DNA of 64,000 bases. Source: Flavobacterium sp. GTDB lineage: Bacteria; Bacteroidota; Bacteroidia; Flavobacteriales; Flavobacteriaceae. The notes under the pieces are model-generated. The model was not told the origin of the DNA. It saw only the letters and a program-made list of their open reading frames with translations, and ran no database searches. The DNA is taken from the NCBI RefSeq assembly GCF_004295795.1, contig NZ_SEBR01000004.1, positions 62,001-126,000 on the forward strand. Reading direction: 5' to 3'. Shown here one piece after another: positions 17,135 through 24,621 of this stretch. Made by a program: the position numbers and the translations under genes. The stretch's first letter is position 1. Each line of letters opens with the position of its first letter.

Positions 17135-17503
17135 ATGTTAAACAGTAAAGAAATCAGTTTAGTCGAGAAAGAATTGCTCGAAGCCATGAAATCCAGCGAC
17201 GTCGAAAAGCTCGACCATTTGTTGCATGATGACCTGATTTTCCTGCTTCCGAACGGGCAAACGACGAACAAAAAATCCGATATGGAAGCGCATCGGTCAA
17301 AATTAATGATTATCGAAAAAGCAACATTTGAGCAAGGAGAAATCTCGATCATAGACGATTGCGCGGTGTCGAAAGTAAAGCTGATCGCTTGGGGGAAAAT
17401 GTCCGGACAACCCTTGTCAGGTGAATTCCATTATATAAGGGTTTGGAAAGTTTTTGGTGGCCAACTCAAAGTTATCGGCGGAAGTTGTGTGCAAAGTAAA
17501 TAA
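17135..17503 (+). CDS. NTF2-like (SnoaL/DUF4440) protein
   Basis: A 122-residue protein beginning MLNSKEISLVEKELLEAMKS, with the alternating helix and curved sheet pattern of the NTF2-like fold: HLLHDDLIFLLPNGQTTNKKS near residue 30 (given here in its core), VSKVKLIAWGKM and FHYIRVWKVFGGQLKVIGGS. Known: DUF4440 proteins are often small-molecule binding, of unknown role. Position inside the catabolic cluster might mean a minor catalytic or binding part in the pathway, but nothing in the sequence proves it. No signal peptide. Confidence 0.7.
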   Translation: MLNSKEISLVEKELLEAMKSSDVEKLDHLLHDDLIFLLPNGQTTNKKSDMEAHRSKLMIIEKATFEQGEISIIDDCAVSKVKLIAWGKMSGQPLSGEFHYIRVWKVFGGQLKVIGGSCVQSK

Positions 17504-17560
17504 TAAGTGCAAAAAAATCGAAGCAACTTAATGTCCTTACTGCACTTAATGGTTTTTTTT
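17504..17560 (+). terminator. Possible terminator after the NTF2-like gene
   Basis: TAAGTGCA (17504-17511) and TGCACTTA (17541-17548) are complementary, followed by TGGTTTTTTTT. The loop of about 29 bases is long for an intrinsic terminator, so this is a weak call. Confidence 0.35.
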
Positions 17561-17642
17561 AAATAGTTTCACAAGAACCAAAAGCGAGGCGCCTTATTGT
17601 TTTACAGACCTTTGAAGTTTATATTTACTGATTAGGACAACG

Positions 17643-17832
17643 AATTATGAAAACGAACAACGAACAACGAAAAACGAATAACGAACAACGAATAACGAAC
17701 AACGAATAACGAACAACGAACAGTGAATCACGAATAACGAACAACGAACAGTGAATCACGAATAACGAATAACGAACAACTAACAACGAATAACGAACAA
17801 CTAACAACGAATAACGAATAACGAACAACGAA
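17643..17832. repeat. Heptamer tandem repeat (ACGAACA/ACGAATA) directly before the FAH-hydrolase gene
   Basis: About 27 consecutive 7-base units, mostly ACGAACA and ACGAATA with a few ACGAACAGTGAATC variants. The tract ends three bases before the TTG start of the next gene. Heptamers of the same type occur near 39299-39490. The frame through it on the reverse strand is just the repeat translated. Confidence 0.9.
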
Positions 17833-17834
17833 TT

Positions 17835-18749
17835 TTGAAATTAGCTACCTACACAATCCAAAACTCCGAACCAAAAATCGGAATCGCGCGCGAAGGCGTA
17901 CTACTTGACCTGGAAACACTAGGATTCAAGCACAATACGACGTTTCCGAAAACCATGCTCGAACTTATCGATTCAGGTCAAGACGAACTCAGGCGCATAG
18001 CCACAAAAATCAAGGAATCGAGCGAGAACGTGATCGCCTCGAGTTCTGTGCCGATGAGCGAAGTCACCCTACTCGCGCCCATCCCAAAGCCAAGAAAGAA
18101 CATCATAGGAATCGGGTTGAATTACACCGAACACGTGGCCGAAAGCGCCAGAACGCTAGACACTGACAAGGCACTTCCGCAAAAACCCGTCATCTTTTCC
18201 AAACCGCCAACGGCTGTAACGGGCACGAATACGGAGATCGTCCACAACGAAAAACTCACCCAACAACTCGATTGGGAAGTTGAGCTGGCTGTAGTGATCG
18301 GTAAAAAAGGCAAATACGTTTCCAAGGAAAATGCGATGGATTATGTCTTCGGATACACGGTAATCAACGACATTTCGGCACGCGATTGCCGACGCGCCGG
18401 CCAATGGATCGTATCCAAAGGACAGGACACTTTCGCGCCACTCGGACCGTTTTTGGTCACGAAGGACGAGATCGAGGATCCGCACAACCTCAATTTGTCG
18501 CTTACCGTGAACGGCGTCGAAAAACAGCGTTCGAACACGAAATTCCTGTTGTTCCGAATTCCGGATCTGATCGAGGATTTGAGCGAAGTCTTCACGCTTG
18601 AACCCGGCGATATCATCGCAACCGGAACTCCCTCGGGCGTTGGTGCCGGGCGCGATCCACAGGAATGGATGTGGGACGGAGACGTCGTCGAGGCTACTGT
18701 CGAGAAGATCGGAACGCTCAAAAACACCGTCAAAAAACTCGAAAGATGA
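17835..18749 (+). CDS. FAH-family hydrolase, probable maleylpyruvate hydrolase
   Basis: A 304-residue fumarylacetoacetate-hydrolase-family protein. The metal site is visible as D146-W-E148-V-E150 (DWEVELAVVIGKKG) and VINDISARDCRR near residues 175-190, with SKGQDTFAPLGPF and GDIIATGTPSGVG typical of the C-terminal barrel. Known: family members hydrolyse maleylpyruvate, fumarylpyruvate and related acylpyruvates. With an adjacent maleate isomerase and no glutathione- or mycothiol-type maleylpyruvate isomerase, direct hydrolysis of the ring-cleavage product to maleate and pyruvate is the best reading. The start is TTG; no suitable ATG lies nearby upstream, because the heptamer repeat runs right up to it. 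Confidence 0.8.
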   Translation: MKLATYTIQNSEPKIGIAREGVLLDLETLGFKHNTTFPKTMLELIDSGQDELRRIATKIKESSENVIASSSVPMSEVTLLAPIPKPRKNIIGIGLNYTEHVAESARTLDTDKALPQKPVIFSKPPTAVTGTNTEIVHNEKLTQQLDWEVELAVVIGKKGKYVSKENAMDYVFGYTVINDISARDCRRAGQWIVSKGQDTFAPLGPFLVTKDEIEDPHNLNLSLTVNGVEKQRSNTKFLLFRIPDLIEDLSEVFTLEPGDIIATGTPSGVGAGRDPQEWMWDGDVVEATVEKIGTLKNTVKKLER

Positions 18750-18925
18750 ACAACAAGACTGTCTTACTCTTTTTGATCGTTTTGAATCTATTGGTTTTGC
18801 TGGGACAATTGCTGCCGGAACTTGCGCCGCCGTTTGGTCGCGCGGTCAACATCATTTTCTTGGTCTGCAGTTTCCTTTTCTTTGCCTCTGCGTTGTCCAA
18901 TCTCAAAAAAGGCGACAGAAACTGA
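18746..18925 (+). CDS. Small two-helix membrane protein in the catabolic cluster
   Basis: A 59-residue protein starting at the ATG that overlaps the FAH-hydrolase stop (ATGA at 18746-18749). Two hydrophobic helices, about residues 4-22 and 32-50, and a basic tail (NLKKGDRN). A frame reaching further upstream exists but would lie inside the hydrolase gene. I do not recognise the family. Translational coupling supports it as a real member of the operon. Function unknown. Confidence 0.6.
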   Translation: MNNKTVLLFLIVLNLLVLLGQLLPELAPPFGRAVNIIFLVCSFLFFASALSNLKKGDRN

Positions 18926-19002
18926 ATTTTCCCCAAAGTCAAATTCCGTGGCGAAATCGTCCAAATCTTGATTGATCGATACCGAATACAAAAAACAATC
19001 CA

Positions 19003-19752
19003 ATGAAAAAATACAGAATCGGCCAGATCGTGCCATCGTCAAACGTGACGATGGAAACCGAAATCCCGGCAATTTTCCGCTCGCGCGAAACCATTTTGCC
19101 CGAAAAGTTCACGTTTCATTCGAGCCGGATGCGCATGAAAAAGGTCACGAAGGAAGAACTCGAAGCCATGGACGCGATGAGTTTGAAATGTGCGATGGAA
19201 CTTTCGGATGCCCACGTCGACGTGATGGGTTACGCCTGTCTGGTGGCGATCATGAGCATGGGGCGCGGTTACCATTGCGTATCCGAAGTGAATTTGCACC
19301 AGGAAACGATCGCTAACGGTTTCCCGACTCCGATCGTGACGAGTGCCGGCGCACTTATAAACGGACTCAAGGTTTTGGGCGCAAAAAAAGTCGCGATAAT
19401 CACACCTTATATGCGTCCGTTGACTGATATGGTCGTCGACTACATCACGCATCAAGGCTTTGAAGTCGTCGATTCGGTTGCTTTGGAAATTCCCGACAAT
19501 CTCGAGGTCGCGGCGCAAGATCCGATGAATCTGCTGGAAATCTACAAAAGACTTGATCTCACTGGCGTGGATGTTTTAGTAGCTTCGGCCTGCGTCCAGA
19601 TGCCTTCTTTGGAAGCGATCGACCTGCTGGAAAAAGAAATCGGCATTCCGGTGACCTCCGCTGCGGTTTGTACCACTTATGAAATGATGAAAAAACTTGG
19701 GATCGAAGCCAAATCGGCCATCGGCGGAAGCCTGCTAAATGGGGATTACTAA
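19003..19752 (+). CDS. Maleate cis-trans isomerase (Asp/Glu racemase superfamily)
   Basis: A 249-residue protein with the two catalytic cysteines of maleate isomerase: C79 in GYACLVAIMSMG and C197 in VASACVQMPSL. QIVPSSNVTMETEIP at the N-terminus is a typical substrate-binding segment, as is PIVTSAGALINGL. Known: the enzyme converts maleate to fumarate. Here it would finish the pathway by sending maleate, released by the FAH hydrolase, into the TCA cycle. Arylmalonate decarboxylase relatives use a similar fold, but the paired cysteines and context favour maleate isomerase. Confidence 0.85.
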   Translation: MKKYRIGQIVPSSNVTMETEIPAIFRSRETILPEKFTFHSSRMRMKKVTKEELEAMDAMSLKCAMELSDAHVDVMGYACLVAIMSMGRGYHCVSEVNLHQETIANGFPTPIVTSAGALINGLKVLGAKKVAIITPYMRPLTDMVVDYITHQGFEVVDSVALEIPDNLEVAAQDPMNLLEIYKRLDLTGVDVLVASACVQMPSLEAIDLLEKEIGIPVTSAAVCTTYEMMKKLGIEAKSAIGGSLLNGDY

Positions 19753-19795
19753 AAAAATGATAATTCTGTAAGCCGATGTGAGAATTCTGTAAGAC

Positions 19796-19822
19796 TTGGC
19801 TAAAACGTTTTCGGCAATTTTG
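19796..19822 (+). promoter_or_regulatory. Possible promoter for the small-protein gene at 19851
   Basis: TTG (19796-19798), 16-base spacer, CAATTTTG (19815-19822), one base off TAnnTTTG. Located 28 bases before the ATG. Spacer is one short of the usual range, so moderate support only. Confidence 0.35.
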
Positions 19823-19850
19823 TGAAACAACAACACTAAAACGCTCTACT

Positions 19851-20021
19851 ATGGAAACGAATACTTCTTTCGACATCAATTACAATGCAAACGAGGACTT
19901 TGACAACATCATCCGAATCAACAACCACGATGAGGACAACGACGAACAGGACTACGACCTCGATTACGATCCGAATGAGATGTATTTCGCTCTGTTGAAC
20001 GATAACGACAACAATTACTAA
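19851..20021 (+). CDS. Small acidic, Asn/Asp-rich protein
   Basis: A 56-residue protein beginning METNTSFDINYNANEDFDN. It is very rich in Asp, Asn, Glu and Tyr, has no cysteine and no hydrophobic helix, and is predicted disordered apart from the short EMYFALL segment near its end. Not recognised. Evidence for a gene: ATG with a plausible upstream promoter, a clean stop and a good terminator 17 bases downstream. It is the first of five tiny genes up to 21059. Confidence 0.55.
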   Translation: METNTSFDINYNANEDFDNIIRINNHDEDNDEQDYDLDYDPNEMYFALLNDNDNNY

Positions 20022-20037
20022 AAAGCAACAACGCGAA

Positions 20038-20069
20038 AAAAGTCGATCTGAAAAGGTCGGCTTTTTTTG
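20038..20069 (+). terminator. Intrinsic terminator
   Basis: AGTCGATC, loop TGAAAA, GGTCGGCT (with G-T pairs), then a T-run. It ends the single-gene unit of the 56-residue acidic protein. Confidence 0.75.
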
Positions 20070-20173
20070 TGGCCTTTCGCCAAAGTGAAATGGTGAAACG
20101 TTTGAGGGAAAATCCATAACGCCTACCTTATCCTGAGATGTTAATTTTATCAGACAACTAAAAACCACACATT

Positions 20174-20416
20174 ATGGCAACTGTAAACAAAGGCGGTCAA
20201 GCACGCCACGACGGACAGAAAAACTACGATCATTCCAATCAGAGAAATTCGGACAACATCCGTAATGCGACGCGAAAGCACGACTACAAAGAGCACGAGG
20301 AAACGTTGACCAATGACGAAAACTACGATGCGAAAGGCCGATTGACGGTCGATGGCGAATTCGACGACAAGAAGCAGAACGTCGATCCGCACGCGAACGA
20401 CCACGGCATGGAGTAA
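20174..20416 (+). CDS. Small hydrophilic protein, probable stress-type
   Basis: An 80-residue, highly charged protein (MATVNKGGQARHDGQKNYDH at the start) with many His, Asp, Asn and Lys residues, no cysteine and no hydrophobic core; predicted disordered. The composition recalls hydrophilin or desiccation-related small proteins, and similar short genes are common in flavobacteria, but no family can be named with certainty. Preceded by about 100 bases of spacer after a terminator, so it starts a new unit including the next three small genes. Confidence 0.55.
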   Translation: MATVNKGGQARHDGQKNYDHSNQRNSDNIRNATRKHDYKEHEETLTNDENYDAKGRLTVDGEFDDKKQNVDPHANDHGME

Positions 20417-20457
20417 CTCCGAGACTTACTGACTAACTAACCAATAAATAAAACACC

Positions 20458-20574
20458 ATGAACGGATTTTTCAAGACCATCATCGCCGGATTCACGGCCA
20501 AAAAACTAGGAGGCGGCTGCTTCGGCATGATCATCGTATTTATAATCGTGTATTGGCTTTTGGGCAAATTCTGA
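20458..20574 (+). CDS. Tiny membrane protein
   Basis: A 38-residue protein (MNGFFKTIIAGFTAKKLGGG at the start, then CFGMIIVFIIVYWLLGKF). One transmembrane helix, about residues 21-36, follows an amphipathic N-terminus. It is 41 bases downstream of the hydrophilic 80-residue gene and 26 bases upstream of the next. The Gly-Gly-Gly-Cys motif before the helix is a conserved-looking feature of small flavobacterial membrane proteins. Function unknown. Confidence 0.55.
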   Translation: MNGFFKTIIAGFTAKKLGGGCFGMIIVFIIVYWLLGKF

Positions 20575-20600
20575 TGGCTTCGTACCAAAAAACAACAACT

Positions 20601-20762
20601 ATGGAAAAGCGAAATGACCACAAACACGATTCGGAACTGGATTCTGACGTGAACACGGAAGGTTTTACAAAGCCGAAAGGCGAATCACAGACGATTCAGG
20701 AAGATCCAAAGACAGATCCGAACGACACCGACAAACCTTCTTTCGAGAAAAGCGACAACTAA
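20601..20762 (+). CDS. Small charged disordered protein
   Basis: A 53-residue protein starting at the ATG at 20601 (MEKRNDHKHDSELDSDVNTE). Rich in Asp, Lys, Pro and Thr, with no hydrophobic stretch. An in-frame start exists further upstream, but it would overlap the tiny membrane gene. Twelve bases separate it from the next gene. Not recognised. Confidence 0.5.
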   Translation: MEKRNDHKHDSELDSDVNTEGFTKPKGESQTIQEDPKTDPNDTDKPSFEKSDN

Positions 20763-20774
20763 AACCCGAAAGCC

Positions 20775-21059
20775 ATGAAACCTGAAGAAGATAAAAATCG
20801 CAAAATCGACGATCCGGAATTGAACCAGGACGCGTCGACTTACAACAAAGATGAGAGTTTTGAGGAAACCGACGATTTCCACAAATACGACGACACCGAA
20901 CAAAGCAACGTCGAACCCAACGACGCGATCTCGAAAAGCAATGAGGCGATGAACGCCAATTCGAAAAACCACGTTCCTACTTTCACGCGTTCTTATGACA
21001 AGAATGCTTCGGACGAAGTGGATAAGGCCGGGAAGTTTGACGGAGACATCGCTGTTTGA
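20775..21059 (+). CDS. Small acidic disordered protein
   Basis: A 94-residue protein (MKPEEDKNRKIDDPELNQDA at the start), very acidic, low in hydrophobic residues and predicted disordered. Its DPELNQDASTYN stretch resembles the preceding small protein in style. Last gene before a strong terminator, so the run 20174-21059 looks like one transcription unit. Function unknown; a general stress role is inferred only from composition. Confidence 0.55.
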   Translation: MKPEEDKNRKIDDPELNQDASTYNKDESFEETDDFHKYDDTEQSNVEPNDAISKSNEAMNANSKNHVPTFTRSYDKNASDEVDKAGKFDGDIAV

Positions 21060-21124
21060 CATACGAATAAATGGTAGACGCTTTCCGCATCTGACGAAAT
21101 CAATAACCAAAATAGAAATCACGA

Positions 21125-21157
21125 AAAAACCCCGGGATAGTACCTCGGGGTTTTTTA
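21125..21157 (+). terminator. Intrinsic terminator ending the small-protein run
   Basis: AACCCCGGG and CCTCGGGGTT form a strong stem with a short loop, preceded by A-run and followed by TTTTTT. Confidence 0.85.
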
Positions 21158-21224
21158 TTTGATTTGAGTGCCGGAGTGATAGAGATTGCCGGATCTAATG
21201 CTGCGGAAATCTTGTCGGTTGCAA

Positions 21225-21294
21225 AACTGCAACTTCCACTGCTACTGCTACCGCTACTGCTACTGCCACTGCCACTTCCACTTCCACTGCCACT
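21225..21294. repeat. Degenerate hexamer repeat (CTGCTA/CCACTG)
   Basis: Units of CTGCTACTG, CCACTG and CCACTTC type cover the gap up to the GH130 stop. The same hexamer in the other sense forms the long tract at 29678-29850. Confidence 0.7.
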
Positions 21295-21298
21295 AAAC

Positions 21299-22762
21299 TC
21301 ACCCGCCTTTAACCAAACGATCCAAAAGCAAATTGAGGTTAACGGTCGCGAAACCAGAGCTGTGATCGCTCAATCCGTATGGAATTATCAGATCGCCGTT
21401 GTGTACGATCGATCCGCAGGAATACACCACATTCGGAACATAACCTTCGCGTTCGTCAGGATTCGGCATGATCAACGGTTCTTTGAGACGGCCGATTTCC
21501 TTTTCCGGATTGTTGATATCGAGCAACGACGCTCCGATGCAATAACGGCGCATTGGGCCGACAGCGTGTGTGATCACGAGCCAGCCGTGTGGCGTTTCTA
21601 TCGGCGATCCGCAATTTCCTATCTGTACCAATTCCCAGGTATATTCAGGCGATTGGATTTTAACCGGATCGTCCCAGATGTTGATATTGTCGGAGTACAT
21701 CAGATAATTGTTCCAACCGTCGATTCTGGACAGCATCGCGAATTTCCCGTTGATTTTTCTTGGAAACAACGCAAGATTCTTGTTTTTGGCGCCTTCGCCG
21801 TTCAAGGGCGAGGTCTTGAAATCGTAGAAATCCGTGGTCTGCAACAATTTCGGCATGATGTGCGCTCCGTCGTAAGCCGTGTAAGTCGCATAATAGATCG
21901 ATTGTCCGTTTTCCTTTACGAACCTTACGAAACGCGCGTCCTCGATTCCCTTGCTTTCAAAGTCCGAAATCGGGAAAATGACGCGGTCGCTGATGTCGGT
22001 ATCTCTTGAGAAACTGATTTTTCGGTACGAATCGGACAACGCCAAAATCTGCTTGTACTGTGCGATTCTCTCGTCATTGTCGGTTTTTTCGCGTGCCGAC
22101 AGAATGATTTTCTTGAGACTTTCGTAGTCGAATCGGTCTTCAAGTTTGGCGTCGACTTCGGCCAAAAACTCCGGATCGATCTCCGCTTCCTCGCCTTTTT
22201 TCAGGAAAAGCTTTTTCTGGTAGATCGTCTGGTGCATTTTCTCGGCTTCATCTATATAATTTCCGGCCGGAATGATCTGGATGTTGTTGTGTCTGTCGAT
22301 CATCGCCCGACGAAAAACCACCGAGGAAATATGGCCTTCACCAACTGCCCGAAAACTGATAAGCAAGCGCTGTTGGCCTTCTTCCAGATGACTTTGGTCA
22401 GGGTCGATGATGATAGACGGATTGAAAAATGCCGCAGACTCTATCGAATACTCGTGCGTGAAATACGATCCGATAAGGTATTTCTGATAATCGCTCAACT
22501 GACTGTAGTCGTAGCCCGCTTTTTCGATATAGGGCTTGACTTTCTCGCAGTGTTTCGAAAGCTTTTTGGTGATGTTCCTGTGGCGTTTCGAAAAATCCTG
22601 CAAAAGCGGCAAAATCACCGCGCTTACGGTTTCGGCATTCAGGGCGAGGATTTTCTTGAGCAGCGAAACCGCCCGTTCTTCTCCGTTAAAAAAATAGCGC
22701 GCGATCACGCGTCTCGGGTCAGGGTAGACTTTGACGTCTTTTCTTTCTACCGAAATTCTCAT
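21299..22762 (-). CDS. GH130-family glycoside phosphorylase-like protein
   Basis: A 487-residue protein with five-bladed propeller features of GH130 (mannoside phosphorylases and hydrolases): SIESAAFFNPSIIIDPDQ, RLLISFRAVGEGHIS, GIEDARFVRF with the usual DxR segment, CGSPIETPHGWLVITHAVGP and IPYGLSDHSSGFA. It has an N-terminal extension of about 100 mostly helical residues (SKRHRNITKKLSKHCEKV). Known: GH130 enzymes phosphorolyse or hydrolyse beta-mannosides. No signal peptide, so cytoplasmic. No sugar-uptake gene is adjacent, and its specificity is unknown. Confidence 0.75.
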   Translation of the reverse strand: MRISVERKDVKVYPDPRRVIARYFFNGEERAVSLLKKILALNAETVSAVILPLLQDFSKRHRNITKKLSKHCEKVKPYIEKAGYDYSQLSDYQKYLIGSYFTHEYSIESAAFFNPSIIIDPDQSHLEEGQQRLLISFRAVGEGHISSVVFRRAMIDRHNNIQIIPAGNYIDEAEKMHQTIYQKKLFLKKGEEAEIDPEFLAEVDAKLEDRFDYESLKKIILSAREKTDNDERIAQYKQILALSDSYRKISFSRDTDISDRVIFPISDFESKGIEDARFVRFVKENGQSIYYATYTAYDGAHIMPKLLQTTDFYDFKTSPLNGEGAKNKNLALFPRKINGKFAMLSRIDGWNNYLMYSDNINIWDDPVKIQSPEYTWELVQIGNCGSPIETPHGWLVITHAVGPMRRYCIGASLLDINNPEKEIGRLKEPLIMPNPDEREGYVPNVVYSCGSIVHNGDLIIPYGLSDHSSGFATVNLNLLLDRLVKGG

Positions 22763-23129
22763 AGTCGTGGTTTAGAGGTTTACCCTAAGTTACGGCTTTT
22801 GGGTTTGCAAAGTGTGAAAGGAGTGCTAAAGTGGCCGATTATTCAGGTAAGGCCGATGCGTCAGGATTTTGTTTTGGGCGCGTCGCCGGCCGTTCTTTTG
22901 TTGCACTTTCAGTGTAAGACCTTGTATCTGTTTCGATTGAAGCCAAATAAGCCGGCGTCGGGCTAAAGGCACTCGCTTTTTGAAAGCTGCCCGCATTCAA
23001 AAGAGCTCAGACAAAGCCTTTATCCCTAGCGCAACCCAGATTTCCAATTCGCGAATCATCGGAATAATAGCTTCGAAATTCATTTTGGCTTTATCGGTTC
23101 GGGCATTTCAGCAATTCCGATCCAGAAAT
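22763..23129. other. Intergenic region, 367 bases, no convincing gene
   Basis: The region lies between two minus-strand genes. It holds a small open frame on the reverse strand (22997-23083, 28 residues, MNFEAIIPMIRELEIWVALG at the start) of doubtful value and no repeat of the families described elsewhere. It probably includes the GH130 promoter on the 22763 side. Confidence 0.4.
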
Positions 23130-24281
23130 TTATAGTTTGGAAAGCCGTCTCAATCGGTTGGCGGCTTCCAACAATGTCTCGTCCTTTTTCGCGAAACAGA
23201 TCCGGATCAATTTATCGTCGTGCAAATCGGAATAAAGTCGGGAAACCGGAATGGCTGCGACGCCGAATTCCTTTATCAGCCTTACGCAAAAATCGAAATC
23301 GTTCTCATCGGAAACATCCGAGTAATCGAAAAGCAGGAAGTAACCGCCTTCGCACTTCAAGGGCTTGAGTTCGGTGTCGCCCAAGGCTTCGAGGAACAAA
23401 TCGCGTTTGCGCCCGAAAAACTTGGAAAGCTCCAAATGACTTTCGGACTTTTCCATGTACTTCGCGATAGCTTTCTGAAACGGATGGCTCGTGCAATATG
23501 TGACGTTTTGGTGTACTTTGCGCAATTCGTTCGTCAGCATTTCCGGAGCGATGCAATAGCCGACTTTCCAGCCCGTGACGTGATACGTTTTCCCGAACGA
23601 AAAAGCCGAAAAAGTGCGTTCGCGCAATTCGGGAAACTGCAACGGACTGACGTGTTTCCGTCCGTCGAAAGTCATGTATTCGTAGACTTCGTCGCACAGC
23701 AGCACGATGTTCGTGTCTTTCGTGATTGCGATCAAAGCTTGCATGTCGGCTTCGGAGAAAACCGTTCCAGTCGGATTGTTCGGTGTGCAAACACAAATCA
23801 TTTTCGTCTTGTCCGATACCAATTTCCTGACCTCGTTCCAATCCACTGAAAAATCGGGTGCTTTCATCTTGTAAACGACAGCTTTTCCTCCCCCGATCTC
23901 AATCGCCGGACGGTAACAATCGTAGCAAGGTTCGATCAGGATCACTTCGTCTCCGGGCCAAACCGTCGCGGAAATCGCAGCAAATATCAGTTCGGTCGCT
24001 CCTGTTCCTATCGTGATTTCGGTTTCCCAATCCAGATGTAGATCGTAACGCAAATTCATTTTGTTGGCAATCTGTTGCCGAAGTACCGGCAAACCTGGCA
24101 TCGGCGCGTATTGGTTCGTATTTTCCTTCAAGGCTTCATCGACCAATTTTACCAATTCGACATCGGGATCGAAATCGGGAAAACCTTGGGAAAGATTGAC
24201 GGCATTGTGTTCGTTGGCAAGTGCCGTCATGTGTGAAAAGATGTGTCGGCCGAGATTCGGGAGTTTGGACTGGAGTTGCAT
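23130..24281 (-). CDS. Class I/II PLP aminotransferase (methionine aminotransferase-like)
   Basis: A 383-residue fold-type I aminotransferase. SQGFPDFDPD near residue 31, TGATELIFAAI near 93, CTPNNPTGTVFSE near 165, the Asp-x-x-Tyr LLCDEVYEYMTFDG near 194 and the PLP lysine K231 in SFGKTYHVTGWKVGY. The GTGATELI and HVTGWK motifs fit the YbdL/kynurenine aminotransferase subgroup, which prefers methionine and aromatic amino acids. The gene is followed by a 367-base spacer and stands alone on the minus strand. Cytoplasmic. Confidence 0.85.
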   Translation of the reverse strand: MQLQSKLPNLGRHIFSHMTALANEHNAVNLSQGFPDFDPDVELVKLVDEALKENTNQYAPMPGLPVLRQQIANKMNLRYDLHLDWETEITIGTGATELIFAAISATVWPGDEVILIEPCYDCYRPAIEIGGGKAVVYKMKAPDFSVDWNEVRKLVSDKTKMICVCTPNNPTGTVFSEADMQALIAITKDTNIVLLCDEVYEYMTFDGRKHVSPLQFPELRERTFSAFSFGKTYHVTGWKVGYCIAPEMLTNELRKVHQNVTYCTSHPFQKAIAKYMEKSESHLELSKFFGRKRDLFLEALGDTELKPLKCEGGYFLLFDYSDVSDENDFDFCVRLIKEFGVAAIPVSRLYSDLHDDKLIRICFAKKDETLLEAANRLRRLSKL

Positions 24282-24425
24282 TCTGGATTCTTTTCTGCAA
24301 TTTCAATCTTTTTAGCCAAGGATTTAGGGAACGATCGAATTTTTTCCGGTGTCACTACCGTAAATTCCGTGTTGGTCAATGCGTTTTTTGGCAGACCAAA
24401 AATCCAGAAAACAAAAATAAAAATC

Positions 24426-24475
24426 ACCCTGTCACTGTTTAAAAAGGTGACAGGGTTTATAACCCTGACAGGGTG
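24426..24475. repeat. REP-like palindrome, copy 3 (no transposase gene nearby)
   Basis: Reverse-orientation copy of the palindromes flanking the RAYT-like gene: CACCCTGTCACTG, TTTAAAAAGGTGACAGGG, TTATAACCCTGACAGGGTG. It lies 10 kb away, upstream of the aminotransferase gene, showing that the repeat exists as a non-autonomous element. Confidence 0.85.
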
Positions 24476-24544
24476 TCGTCATTTGTAAGAAAATAACGTC
24501 AATAAAATCAAGCTGAAATTCCGTGAAAGGCTCACTTCTCGCGA

Positions 24545-24575
24545 CAAAAAAAAGCCGCAGAAAAAATCCGCGGCA
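24545..24575 (-). terminator. Intrinsic terminator for the E1 gene
   Basis: On the reverse strand GCCGCGGA, loop of T, TCTGCGGC, then a run of eight T. Located 47 bases after the E1 stop. Confidence 0.8.
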
Positions 24576-24621
24576 ATTATATGGAGTTTATTTGTTGCGA
24601 CAATTTTCGGTAATCCAAAAG

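Noticed and set aside
17625-17828. Minus-strand frame of 67 residues over the heptamer repeat
   Set aside because: Pure translation of the repeat (Val-Ile-Arg/Tyr-Ser-Leu pattern), with no similarity to any family.
22997-23083. 28-residue minus-strand frame downstream of the aminotransferase
   Set aside because: Too short and without conserved features; no promoter or context supports it.
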